35,307 bases of DNA from Thermus arciformis (GTDB lineage: Bacteria; Deinococcota; Deinococci; Deinococcales; Thermaceae): NCBI RefSeq assembly GCF_900102145.1, contig NZ_FNBC01000023.1, forward strand, positions 1 to 35,307, in the 5' to 3' direction. The position numbers and the translations under genes were made by a program. Positions 1 through 8,030 of this stretch are shown one piece after another (positions within the stretch are counted from its first letter, which is position 1; each line of letters opens with the position of its first letter). The notes beneath the pieces were generated by a model. It was not told the DNA's origin. It saw nothing but the letters and a program-made list of their open reading frames with translations, and searched no databases.

Positions 1-892
<892 letters not shown>

Positions 893-897
893 CCCCT

Positions 898-919
898 GGG
901 GGGAGGGTTTCCTCCCCCC
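898..919 (+). terminator. GC-rich hairpin between tuf and rpmG
   Basis: A perfect 9-bp stem (GGGGGGAGG / CCTCCCCCC) with a GTTT loop begins 5 bases after the tuf stop codon. No U-run follows. It could reduce read-through from the highly expressed tuf into rpmG-secE-nusG, or stabilise the tuf 3' end. Confidence 0.55.
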
Positions 920-938
920 ATCCCAAGGGAGGTAAGGC

Positions 939-1103
939 ATGGCCAGCGAGGTCCGCATCAAGATCCTCTTGGAGTGCACGGAGTGCAAGCGCCGCAACTA
1001 CGCCACCGAGAAGAACAAGCGCAACACCCCCTCCAAGCTGGAGCTCCGGAAGTACTGCCCCTGGTGCGACAAGCACACCGTGCACAAGGAAGTGAAGGTC
1101 TGA
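939..1103 (+). CDS. rpmG: 50S ribosomal protein L33
   Basis: L33 is a small protein of the large ribosomal subunit near the E site. The frame starts with ATG at 939, preceded by a GGGAGG ribosome-binding site, and encodes 54 residues, a normal length for bacterial L33. It keeps two CxxC pairs (CTEC near residue 13 and CPWC near residue 42), so this is the zinc-binding form and not the Cys-free form. The core [20 protein letters not shown] is diagnostic of the family. It lies between tuf and secE, as in many bacteria, and its stop overlaps the secE start in TGATG, which suggests translational coupling. Confidence 0.96.
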   Translation: MASEVRIKILLECTECKRRNYATEKNKRNTPSKLELRKYCPWCDKHTVHKEVKV

Positions 1104-1285
1104 TGCTAGGGCGCATCGTCCGCTACTTCCAGGAAGCCCGGGCGGAGCTTTCCCGGGTCACCTGGCCCACGCGCGAGCAGGTCATTGAGAGCACCCAGGC
1201 CATCCTGGCCTTCACCGCCGCCTTCATGGTGATCCTGGGCCTTTACGACCTGGTCTTCCGCTTCCTCATAGGGCTTTTGCGATGA
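1103..1285 (+). CDS. secE: Preprotein translocase subunit SecE
   Basis: SecE is the essential clamp subunit of the SecYEG protein-conducting channel in the cytoplasmic membrane. This is the short, single-span form: 60 residues with the conserved amphipathic segment [16 protein letters not shown] followed by one transmembrane helix (about residues 33-56). The ATG at 1103 was chosen because it removes an out-of-family N-terminal extension and overlaps the rpmG stop by one base. The 3' end overlaps nusG by four bases (ATGA). The secE-nusG pairing is near universal in bacteria and supports the call. Confidence 0.96.
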   Translation: MLGRIVRYFQEARAELSRVTWPTREQVIESTQAILAFTAAFMVILGLYDLVFRFLIGLLR

Positions 1286-1836
1286 GCATTGAATGGTACG
1301 CGGTCCACACCTACGTGGGGCAGGAGGAGAAGGCCAAGGCCAACCTGGAGAAGCGGGTCAAGGCCTTCGGCATGGGGGACAAGATCTTCCAGGTCCTCAT
1401 CCCCACGGAGGAGGTGGTGGAGGTGCGCGAAGGGGGCAAGAAAGAGGTGGTCAAGCGGAAGCTTTTCCCCGGCTACCTCTTCGTGCAGATGGACCTTGGG
1501 GACGAGGAGGAGCCCAACGAGGCCTGGGAGGTGGTGCGGGGCACCCCCGGGATCACCGGCTTCGTGGGGGCGGGCAACCGCCCGGTGCCCCTATCCCCCG
1601 ACGAGGTGCGCCACATCCTCGAGGTCTCCGGGCTTCTGGGCAGGAAGGAAGCCCCCAAGGCTCAGGTGGCCTTCCGGGAAGGGGACCAGGTGCGCGTGGT
1701 CTCCGGCCCCTTCGCCGACTTCACCGGCACCGTGACCGAGATCAACCCCGAGAAGGGCAAGGTCAAGGTCATGGTCACCATCTTCGGGCGCGAGACCCCT
1801 GTGGAGCTGGACTTCTCCCAGGTGGTCAAGGCCTAA
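1282..1836 (+). CDS. nusG: Transcription termination/antitermination factor NusG
   Basis: NusG binds RNA polymerase and modulates elongation, pausing and Rho-dependent termination, and links polymerase to the leading ribosome. The 184 residues show the NGN domain (about 1-115, starting [17 protein letters not shown], with the conserved [11 protein letters not shown]) and a C-terminal KOW domain (about 131-183, with [19 protein letters not shown]). The length is normal. It starts on the ATGA overlap with secE. The next gene, rplK, begins 43 bases later. Confidence 0.98.
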   Translation: MSIEWYAVHTYVGQEEKAKANLEKRVKAFGMGDKIFQVLIPTEEVVEVREGGKKEVVKRKLFPGYLFVQMDLGDEEEPNEAWEVVRGTPGITGFVGAGNRPVPLSPDEVRHILEVSGLLGRKEAPKAQVAFREGDQVRVVSGPFADFTGTVTEINPEKGKVKVMVTIFGRETPVELDFSQVVKA

Positions 1837-1879
1837 GGGCGTTCGCACCCCCAACTTGGGGGGAGCCTAGGAGGGAAAA

Positions 1880-2315
<436 letters not shown>

Positions 2316-2323
<8 letters not shown>

Positions 2324-3005
2324 GCACGGCAAGCGCTACCGGGCCCTTCTGGAGAAGGTGGACCCCAACAAGGTCTACACCATTGACGAGGCCGCCCGTC
2401 TCGTGAAGGAGCTCGCCACCGCCAAGTTTGACGAGACGGTGGAGGTCCACGCCAAGCTCGGCATTGACCCCCGCAAGTCCGACCAGAACGTCCGCGGCAC
2501 CGTCTCCCTGCCCCACGGCCTCGGCAAGCAGGTGCGGGTTCTAGCCATCGCCAAGGGGGAGAAGATCAAGGAGGCCGAGGAGGCCGGGGCGGACTACGTG
2601 GGCGGCGAGGAGATCATCCAGAAGATCCTGGACGGCTGGATGGACTTTGACGCCGTGGTGGCCACCCCCGACGTGATGGGGGCGGTGGGCTCCAAGCTGG
2701 GCCGCATCCTGGGCCCCCGCGGCCTCCTCCCCAACCCCAAGGCGGGGACGGTGGGCTTCAACATCGGGGAGATCATCCGGGAGATCAAGGCGGGGCGGAT
2801 TGAGTTCCGCAACGACAAGACCGGGGCCATCCACGCCCCCGTGGGCAAGGCGAGCTTTCCCGCCGAGAAGCTCGCGGACAACATCCGGGCCTTCATCAAG
2901 GCCCTGGAGGCCAGCAAGCCCGAGGCGGCCCGGGGCACCTTCCTCCGCTCGGTCTACGTGACCAGCACCATGGGGCCCAGCATCCGCGTCAACCCCCACT
3001 CCTAA
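2316..3005 (+). CDS. rplA: 50S ribosomal protein L1
   Basis: L1 forms the mobile L1 stalk of the large subunit and in many bacteria represses its own rplKA message. The 229-residue product matches the usual length. It carries the family signature around [18 protein letters not shown] (residues about 129-146) and starts with the typical [19 protein letters not shown] segment. The reading frame overlaps the end of rplK by 8 bases, so translation is probably coupled. A hairpin and a new promoter follow directly, splitting rplKA from rplJL. Confidence 0.98.
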
Positions 3006-3020
3006 GGGCCCCTCTCCCCC

Positions 3021-3055
3021 GGCCCGGGTCCTTGACGCCCGGGCCTTTCCCTTTT
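3021..3055 (+). terminator. Intrinsic terminator after rplA
   Basis: A perfect 8-bp stem GGCCCGGG / CCCGGGCC (3021-3028 and 3038-3045) with a 9-base loop is followed by TTTCCCTTTT, a classic intrinsic terminator shape. It ends the rplKA transcript. The loop contains the -35 element of the next promoter. Confidence 0.75.
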
Positions 3056-3060
3056 AGACT
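3032..3060 (+). promoter_or_regulatory. Sigma-A promoter for rplJL
   Basis: TTGACG at 3032-3037 and TAGACT at 3055-3060 are separated by exactly 17 bases, close to the housekeeping consensus. Initiation would fall near 3067, just ahead of the conserved L10 leader. The -35 box lies in the loop of the rplA terminator and the spacer contains its 3' arm and T-rich tail. Confidence 0.75.
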
Positions 3061-3065
3061 CCTCT

Positions 3066-3145
3066 ATGGCACCCCGGGCGCCCTTGCGCCCAGGCCAAAG
3101 ACAGCGGGGGGCTTTAGGCCTTAAACATCCCGCCGAGGCGCTTGA
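3066..3145 (+). ncRNA. Ribosomal protein L10 leader (L10-L12 autoregulatory site)
   Basis: The 205-base gap before rplJ contains a conserved mRNA leader. The part AAAGACAGCGGG (3097-3108) followed, after an insertion, by CCCGCCGAGG (3129-3138) matches the kink-turn-containing core of the L10 leader known in many bacteria, to which L10(L12)n binds to repress its operon. A GGGCGC/GCGCCC hairpin (3076-3091) precedes it. The boundaries are approximate. Confidence 0.8.
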
Positions 3146-3210
3146 GGGGGAGCGTTTCGGAAATCCCAGAAAAACGGTCGGGGTTCCCCTGCCCCACAAG
3201 GGAGGAAGGC

Positions 3211-3732
3211 GTGCCAAACAAGCGCAACGTTGAGCTTCTCGCCGCCCTCAAGGAGAACCTTGAGCGGGCCCATGGCTCCTTCTTCCTGGTGAACTACCAG
3301 GGGCTCTCCGCCAAGGAAACCTACAGCCTGCGCCAGGCCCTAAAGGAAAAGGGCGCCCGGCTCTTCGTGGCCAAGAACACCCTGATCCGCATCGCCCTAA
3401 AGGAGCTTGGCCTGCCGGAGCTCCCCGGCCTTCAGGGCCCAAGCGCCCTCGTCTTCTACCAGGACCCGGTGGCCGCGGCCAAGGCCCTCAAGGAGTTCGC
3501 CCAGAAGAACCCCAAGGGCATTCCCGAGGCCAAAAGCGGGCTCCTTCAAGGCCAGGTGCTTGCCGCCAAGGACGTGGCGGCCCTGGCGGAGCTTCCCACC
3601 ATGGATGAGCTGCGGGCGGAGCTCCTTGGGGTCCTGCAGGCCCCCATGGCGGAGCTTTTGGGGGTCCTGGGCGGGGTGGCCCGCGAGCTGGTAGGCATCT
3701 TGGAAGCGTACGCGGAGAAGAAGGCGGCTTAG
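3211..3732 (+). CDS. rplJ: 50S ribosomal protein L10
   Basis: L10 is the scaffold of the ribosomal stalk: its N-terminal domain binds 23S rRNA with L11 and its long C-terminal helix holds L7/L12 dimers. I start the gene at GTG 3211 ([10 protein letters not shown]), 173 residues, because this is the family start, a GGGAGGAAGG ribosome-binding site lies just upstream, and an earlier in-frame start would extend into the L10 leader. The C-terminal segment with repeated AELLGVL/ELVGIL blocks is the L12-binding helix; its length suits the three L12 dimers known in thermophiles. rplL follows after 10 bases. Confidence 0.97.
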   Translation: MPNKRNVELLAALKENLERAHGSFFLVNYQGLSAKETYSLRQALKEKGARLFVAKNTLIRIALKELGLPELPGLQGPSALVFYQDPVAAAKALKEFAQKNPKGIPEAKSGLLQGQVLAAKDVAALAELPTMDELRAELLGVLQAPMAELLGVLGGVARELVGILEAYAEKKAA

Positions 3733-3742
3733 GAGGTAGAGG

Positions 3743-4120
3743 ATGGCACTGGACATTGAACGCATCAAGGAAGAGCTTTCCCAGGCGACGGTTTTGGAAC
3801 TCAAGCAGCTCATTGACGCCCTCAAGGAGGCGTGGGGCGTGACCGCCGCGGCCCCCGTGGCCGTGGCCGCGGCCCCCGCGGCGGCGGCCGCGGCGGCTCC
3901 GGCGGAGGAGAAGACCGAGTTTGACGTGATCCTCAAGGAGGCCGGGGCCAAGAAGCTGGAGGTCATCAAGGAGCTTCGCGCCATCACCGGGCTCGGCCTC
4001 AAGGAGGCCAAGGACCTGGCGGAAAAGGGCGGCCCCATCAAGGAAGGGGTCTCCAAGGCCGAGGCCGAGGAGATCAAGAAGAAGCTCGAGGCCGTGGGCG
4101 CGGTGGTGGAGCTCAAGTAG
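3743..4120 (+). CDS. rplL: 50S ribosomal protein L7/L12
   Basis: L7/L12 is the multicopy stalk protein that recruits and stimulates the translational GTPases. The product has 125 residues. The N-terminal dimerisation helices (about 1-32) are followed by a flexible Ala/Pro-rich hinge (about 33-55, encoded by an extremely GC-rich stretch at 3840-3905) and the globular C-terminal domain (58-125) with [16 protein letters not shown] and [14 protein letters not shown]. It is the last gene of the operon, and a strong terminator follows. Confidence 0.98.
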   Translation: MALDIERIKEELSQATVLELKQLIDALKEAWGVTAAAPVAVAAAPAAAAAAAPAEEKTEFDVILKEAGAKKLEVIKELRAITGLGLKEAKDLAEKGGPIKEGVSKAEAEEIKKKLEAVGAVVELK

Positions 4121-4142
4121 GCCCTCCGCCCCACGGGGTGCC

Positions 4143-4169
4143 CCCCGGGCCTAAAGGGCCCGGGGTTTT
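4143..4169 (+). terminator. Terminator after rplL
   Basis: CCCCGGGCC (4143-4151) pairs with GGCCCGGGG (4157-4165) around a 5-base loop and is followed by TTTTCT. This is an intrinsic terminator for rplJL. It abuts the stop codon of the convergent folC (4170-4172), so it may also terminate folC read from the other strand. Confidence 0.85.
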
Positions 4170-5414
4170 CTACTGCCAGCGCTCCTCCGGGGGAAGCCCC
4201 CTTAAGCCCCTAAGGACCTCCCCCACCAGGTAAAGGCTTCCCGCCACCACCGCCCGCCTTTCCAGGGCCAGGGCCCGCTTCAGGGCCCTCAAGGGGTCTT
4301 CCTCCACCTGAGCGCCGGGGAAAAGGGGGAGGAGGGCCTTTGGGTCTTGGCTCCTTGGGGAGGCGTAGCGGGTGAGGACCACGGGCCCAAGGCCCCTAAA
4401 GGCCGCGGCCATGGCGGCGTGGTCCTTGTCCCGGGAAAAGGCCAGGACGAAGGCCGCGGGCAAGAGCCCGTGAAAGCGGAGGGCCTCCCTCAGGGCCCAG
4501 GCCCCCTCGGGGTTGTGGGCCCCGTCCAGGAAAACCTCCCCTTCCCCGGGCCAGGGAAGGCGCTGGAGCCGGCCCGGGTTTTCCGCCCGGAGAAGCCCTC
4601 CCCTCACCGCCTCCCAGGAGGCCCCCAGGAAGCGGCCCGCCAGGGCGGCCAAGGCCAGGTTCTCCGCCTGGTGGGGGCCGAGGAGCCGGGTCCTGAAGGG
4701 GTGGGCCTCCCCCGTCCTCAGGCGGAGAGTAAAGGCCAGCCCCCCCTCCTCCCCCTCCACCCCCTCCAGGTGGAAGTCCTCCCCCAGGACCCAAAGGGGC
4801 GTGCCCCGGGCCTGGGCCTCGGCCCTCAGCGCGGCGAGGCCCTCCCCCTTAGCGGCGGTGAGGGCGGGAAGGCCCTTGCGGAAGATGCCCGCCTTCTCCC
4901 GGGCCACGTCCTTCAGGGTGGGGCCCAGGACCTCGAGGTGGTCGTGGCCGATGTTGGTGACCACGGAAAGGACGGGCTCCGTGGCGTTGGTGGCGTCCAG
5001 GCGCCCGCCCAGGCCCACCTCCAGCACGGCGAACTCCACCCCTTCACGGGCGAAGTGGAGGAGGGCCATGGCCGTGGCCGCCTCAAAGAAGCTCGCTCCG
5101 TGCCCCTCGGCCAGGGGGCGGACCTCCTCGGCCACCTCCAGGAGCCTGGCCTGGGGGATGGGCTTACCCTGGACGGCGATGCGCTCGGCGAAGTCCACCA
5201 GGTGGGGGCTGGTGTAGAGCCCCACCCTGAGCCCGGCCTCCTCCAGGATGGCCGCCAGGGCCCGGGCGACGCTCCCCTTGCCGTTGGTGCCCCCCACCAG
5301 GGCCACGGGGTAGGCCTCCTGGGGGTCCCCCAGGTGGGAAAGCAGGGCCCGGATGCGCTCCAGGCCCGGGGTGAAGCGGCTTTGGCGGGCGTAAAGCCAG
5401 GCCAGGGGGTCCAT
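4170..5414 (-). CDS. folC: Folylpolyglutamate synthase / dihydrofolate synthase
   Basis: FolC adds glutamate to dihydropteroate and/or to folates, using ATP, in the cytoplasm. The 414 residues have the Mur-ligase-like layout: P-loop GGTNGKGS (41-48), the GLGGRLDATN stretch, VVTNIGHDHLEVLG, and DGAHNPEGA in the C-terminal domain. The start at 5414 gives MDPLAWLYARQSRF, a typical FolC beginning; the frame stays open upstream, but only as a shadow of the Fur gene. The ATG overlaps the stop of the upstream Fur gene by one base (TGATG), so the two are co-transcribed and probably coupled. Whether it is bifunctional cannot be decided from sequence alone. Confidence 0.93.
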   Translation of the reverse strand: MDPLAWLYARQSRFTPGLERIRALLSHLGDPQEAYPVALVGGTNGKGSVARALAAILEEAGLRVGLYTSPHLVDFAERIAVQGKPIPQARLLEVAEEVRPLAEGHGASFFEAATAMALLHFAREGVEFAVLEVGLGGRLDATNATEPVLSVVTNIGHDHLEVLGPTLKDVAREKAGIFRKGLPALTAAKGEGLAALRAEAQARGTPLWVLGEDFHLEGVEGEEGGLAFTLRLRTGEAHPFRTRLLGPHQAENLALAALAGRFLGASWEAVRGGLLRAENPGRLQRLPWPGEGEVFLDGAHNPEGAWALREALRFHGLLPAAFVLAFSRDKDHAAMAAAFRGLGPVVLTRYASPRSQDPKALLPLFPGAQVEEDPLRALKRALALERRAVVAGSLYLVGEVLRGLRGLPPEERWQ

Positions 5415-5809
5415 CAGCCCTGGAGGGCCGTCTTGCAGGCGGGGCAGAGGCCCCGGTAGGTGACCTCCACCCCCCGCACCTCCACCCCGGGGTGGGCCTT
5501 CTGGGCCAGGGCCTTGAGGTCGGGGAGGTCCACCTCCAGGTCCACGATGGCCCCGCACCTCTCGCAGACCAGGTGCAGGTGGGGGTGGAGGTGGGCGTCG
5601 TAGCGGGTGGCCTCCCCCGCCCGGGTGATGGGCACCAGGTAGCCCTCCTCCACCAAGGCCTCGAGGGTGCGGTAGACCGTGGCCAGGCTCACCTTGGGGA
5701 CCACCTTGCGCACCTCCTGGTAGATCCAGGCGGCGTCGGGGTGGTTTTTGGCCTGGCGCACCACCTCGAGGACAGCCCTGCGCTGGCGGGTCAAGCGCTT
5801 CAGCGCCAT
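5414..5809 (-). CDS. Fur-family metal/peroxide-responsive regulator (first copy)
   Basis: Dimeric DNA-binding repressors of this family (Fur, Zur, PerR, Mur) sense metal or peroxide. The product has 131 residues from ATG 5809 (MALKRLTRQRRAVLEVV). The winged-helix domain includes VSLATVYRTLEALVEEG; the hinge YDAHLHPHLHLVCERC has the His-rich metal site, and two CxxC pairs (CERC, CPAC) form the structural zinc site. A GTG three codons upstream is possible but lies inside the TATAGT -10 element, so the ATG is preferred. It forms an operon with folC. The sensed signal cannot be named; the paired CxxC motifs occur in PerR, Fur and Zur alike. Confidence 0.88.
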   Translation of the reverse strand: MALKRLTRQRRAVLEVVRQAKNHPDAAWIYQEVRKVVPKVSLATVYRTLEALVEEGYLVPITRAGEATRYDAHLHPHLHLVCERCGAIVDLEVDLPDLKALAQKAHPGVEVRGVEVTYRGLCPACKTALQG

Positions 5810-5816
5810 CGCCCCC

Positions 5817-5822
5817 ACTATA
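5817..5822 (-). promoter_or_regulatory. -10 element of the fur-folC operon
   Basis: TATAGT on the minus strand ends 7 bases before the ATG at 5809, the spacing expected when transcription starts at or next to the start codon (leaderless mRNA). No clear -35 box was seen. Confidence 0.6.
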
Positions 5823-5851
5823 CCCCAAGGCGGGGGAAATCTCTACTTAGG

Positions 5852-6757
5852 CTATCGGATTTGCCCCAAAAGCTCCCGCCCCCCCTGCTCCAGGACGTCC
5901 TGGGCCAGCTCCAGGCCGAGCTCCTCCGCCTCGGAGGCGTCTCCCTCAATCTCCGCCCGGATGAAGCTCTTGCCGTCGGGGGAGAAAAGCCCCCCCTCCA
6001 GGAGAAAGGTCCCGTCCTCGGCCACCTGGGCCAAGGCGCCCACCGGGGCCAGGCACCCGGCCCCAAGCCCCCTCAGAAAGGCCCGCTCCGCCCGCACCCG
6101 GTCGTGGGAGGGGGGGTGGTGGAGGGCGTAGGCCAGTTCCTCCGCCAGATCGTCCCCCTGGCGCACCTCCAGGGCCAAGGCCCCTTGGCCCGGGGCGGGG
6201 AGCATGACCTCGGGCTCCAGGAACTGGTCAATGCGGTTCCTGAGGTCAAGCCGGATGAGCCCGGCCGCGGCCAGGACGATCCCGTCGTACTCCCCGTTGC
6301 CGAGGGCGGCGAGGCGGGTGTCCACGTTGCCCCGGAGGTCCTTCACCACGAGGTCCGGGCGGTGGGCGAGGAGCTGGGCCTTGCGGCGCAGGGAGCTCGT
6401 GCCCACCACGGCTCCCGGGGGGAGGTCCTCGAGGCGCTTGGCGGCCTTGCCCAAGAAGGCGTCCCGGGGGTCTTGGCGCCTAGGGATGGCGGCGAGCTTG
6501 AGGCCCTTGGGCTCCTCCGTGGGCAGGTCCTTGAGGGAGTGGACGGCGATGTCAATCTCCCGGGAGAGGAGGGCCTCCTGGAGCTCCTTGACGAAGATGG
6601 CCTGCTCCTTGGGGCTTGCCCCCTGGTCCCCCCGGGTCTTGATGGTCTTGACCTTGAACTCGGCCTCCGGCCAGCTCTCCTTGAGGCGCTCCACCACGAA
6701 GCGGGTCTGGGCCAGGGCCAAGGCGCTGCCCCGGGTTCCCACCACGATGACGCGCAT
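5852..6757 (-). CDS. hemC: Porphobilinogen deaminase (hydroxymethylbilane synthase)
   Basis: HemC joins four porphobilinogen molecules into hydroxymethylbilane in tetrapyrrole (heme, siroheme, cobamide) synthesis. The 301 residues show the expected features: [12 protein letters not shown] at 6-17, [13 protein letters not shown] at 68-80 with catalytic Asp77, [13 protein letters not shown] at 118-130, [10 protein letters not shown] at 141-150, and Cys235 in [10 protein letters not shown], which carries the dipyrromethane cofactor. The gene follows aceF by 25 bases on the same strand but has its own -10-like element (TAGTAT) 8 bases before the ATG. No other heme gene lies next to it. Confidence 0.97.
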   Translation of the reverse strand: MRVIVVGTRGSALALAQTRFVVERLKESWPEAEFKVKTIKTRGDQGASPKEQAIFVKELQEALLSREIDIAVHSLKDLPTEEPKGLKLAAIPRRQDPRDAFLGKAAKRLEDLPPGAVVGTSSLRRKAQLLAHRPDLVVKDLRGNVDTRLAALGNGEYDGIVLAAAGLIRLDLRNRIDQFLEPEVMLPAPGQGALALEVRQGDDLAEELAYALHHPPSHDRVRAERAFLRGLGAGCLAPVGALAQVAEDGTFLLEGGLFSPDGKSFIRAEIEGDASEAEELGLELAQDVLEQGGRELLGQIR

Positions 6758-6765
6758 ACTTTCCC

Positions 6766-6771
6766 ATACTA
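6766..6771 (-). promoter_or_regulatory. Candidate -10 element of hemC
   Basis: TAGTAT on the minus strand lies 8 bases before the hemC ATG in the short aceF-hemC gap, with no Shine-Dalgarno sequence, suggesting a leaderless or near-leaderless transcript. Confidence 0.45.
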
Positions 6772-6782
6772 CACGAAGGCCT

Positions 6783-8021
6783 TCACTCCAGGGCGAGCCC
6801 CAAGGGGTCCTCCAGAAGCCCCGCTAGGTGGCGGCAGAAGCGGGCGGCCTCGGCCCCGTCAATGAGGCGGTGGTCGTAGGTGAGGCCGAAGGGCATCACG
6901 AGCCGGGGCACGAAGGCCTCCTTCTCGGGGTCCCAAAGGGGCTTCATCTGGGAGCGGGAGACGCCCAGGATGGCCACCTCGGGCCAGTTGACGATGGGGG
7001 TGAAGCCGGTGCCGCCGATTCCCCCCAGATTGGAGAGGCTGAAGGTTCCCCCCTGCATCTCCTCGGGGGCGAGCTTCCGCTCCCGGGCCCTTTGGGAGAC
7101 CTCCTGAAGCTCCTCCGCCAGGCGCAAGACCCCCTTCTTGTCCACGTCCCGGATCACGGGGACCAGGAGGCCGTGGGGCGTGTCCACCGCCACCCCGATG
7201 TGGATGTAGTCCTTGTAGATGACCTCCTGGGCCTCCACGTCCAGGGAGGCGTTGAACTTGGGGAAGGCCTTCAGGGTGAGGGCCAACGCCTTGAGGAGGA
7301 AGGCGGTGAGGGTGAGGCGGAAGCCCCGTTCCTCGGCCCTCTTGGCGTAGCGCTTCCTGAGGGCCTCCAGCTCGGTGATGTCCGCCTCGTCAAAGTGGGT
7401 GACCATGGGCACCTGGGCCCAGGCCTGGCTCATGGAGCGCACCGTGGCCTTGCGCACCCCGCTCATGGGCTCCCGGCGCACGGGGCCCCACTTGCCGAAG
7501 TCGGGAAGCCTGGGCGCGGGGGCCGCCTTGGCCGCCTCCCCAAGGCCCGCCGCCCGGCGCACGTCCTCCTCGGTGATGCGCCCGGCAAGCCCCGTGCCCT
7601 GGAGCCGGGTGAGGTCCACCCCGAGCTCCCGGGCGAGCCGCCTGATGGAGGGGGCTGCAGGGATGAGGCGGCGCTCGGAGGGCGCCTCCTGGGGGGCGGG
7701 GCGGGGCGCCTGGGGCACCTCCTCGGCCTTGGGAGCGGGCGCTTCCGGCCTTTCCTCCGCCTTAAGGGGAGGCGTTTCCGCCCCACCCTCGGCCTCGGCG
7801 AGCTCCAGGAAGGGCTGCCCGGGGCGCACCTCGTCCCCCACCTTGACCAGGACCCGCTTCACCACCCCGCCCGCCTCCGCGGGCACCTCCACCACCGCCT
7901 TGTCCGTCTCCAGCTCCAGAAGGGGCTGGCCCGGCTCCACCCGGTCCCCCTCCTTCACCAGGACGCCCACCACGGTGGCCTGCGTGACGTTGTCGCCCAG
8001 TTCCGGAAGCCTGAGTTCCAT
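6783..8021 (-). CDS. aceF: Pyruvate dehydrogenase E2, dihydrolipoamide acetyltransferase
   Basis: E2 is the core of the pyruvate dehydrogenase complex and moves the acetyl group from E1 to CoA through its lipoyl arm. The 412 residues show one lipoyl domain (1-75, LETDKAVV with lipoyl Lys41), a Pro/Ala/Glu-rich linker, a peripheral subunit-binding domain (about 119-156), a second linker and the acyltransferase domain with the catalytic DHRLIDG (His384, Asp388). E. coli E2 has three lipoyl domains; this one has a single domain. The gene follows aceE by 9 bases with AGGGGGAAGG as ribosome-binding site. The adjoining E1 identifies the complex as pyruvate-specific. No E3 (lipoamide dehydrogenase) gene is in the window. 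Confidence 0.95.
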   Translation of the reverse strand: MELRLPELGDNVTQATVVGVLVKEGDRVEPGQPLLELETDKAVVEVPAEAGGVVKRVLVKVGDEVRPGQPFLELAEAEGGAETPPLKAEERPEAPAPKAEEVPQAPRPAPQEAPSERRLIPAAPSIRRLARELGVDLTRLQGTGLAGRITEEDVRRAAGLGEAAKAAPAPRLPDFGKWGPVRREPMSGVRKATVRSMSQAWAQVPMVTHFDEADITELEALRKRYAKRAEERGFRLTLTAFLLKALALTLKAFPKFNASLDVEAQEVIYKDYIHIGVAVDTPHGLLVPVIRDVDKKGVLRLAEELQEVSQRARERKLAPEEMQGGTFSLSNLGGIGGTGFTPIVNWPEVAILGVSRSQMKPLWDPEKEAFVPRLVMPFGLTYDHRLIDGAEAARFCRHLAGLLEDPLGLALE

Positions 8022-8030
8022 GCCTTCCCC

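Noticed and set aside
1848-1862. Hairpin CCCCC/GGGGG before rplK as terminator or L1 site
   Set aside because: Short stem without T-run and no convincing L1-binding fold; noted only within the rplK entry.
3840-3905. GC-only run in rplL as a simple repeat
   Set aside because: It encodes the normal Ala/Pro hinge of L7/L12.
5415-5828. Upstream extension of folC to give 552 residues
   Set aside because: The added part is the Fur gene read in another frame and has no FolC similarity.
5492-6865. Long open frame on the plus strand (457 codons) across fur and hemC
   Set aside because: It lies antisense to clear genes and its product is a low-complexity Gly/Leu/His/Val string, as expected for reverse frames in GC-rich DNA.
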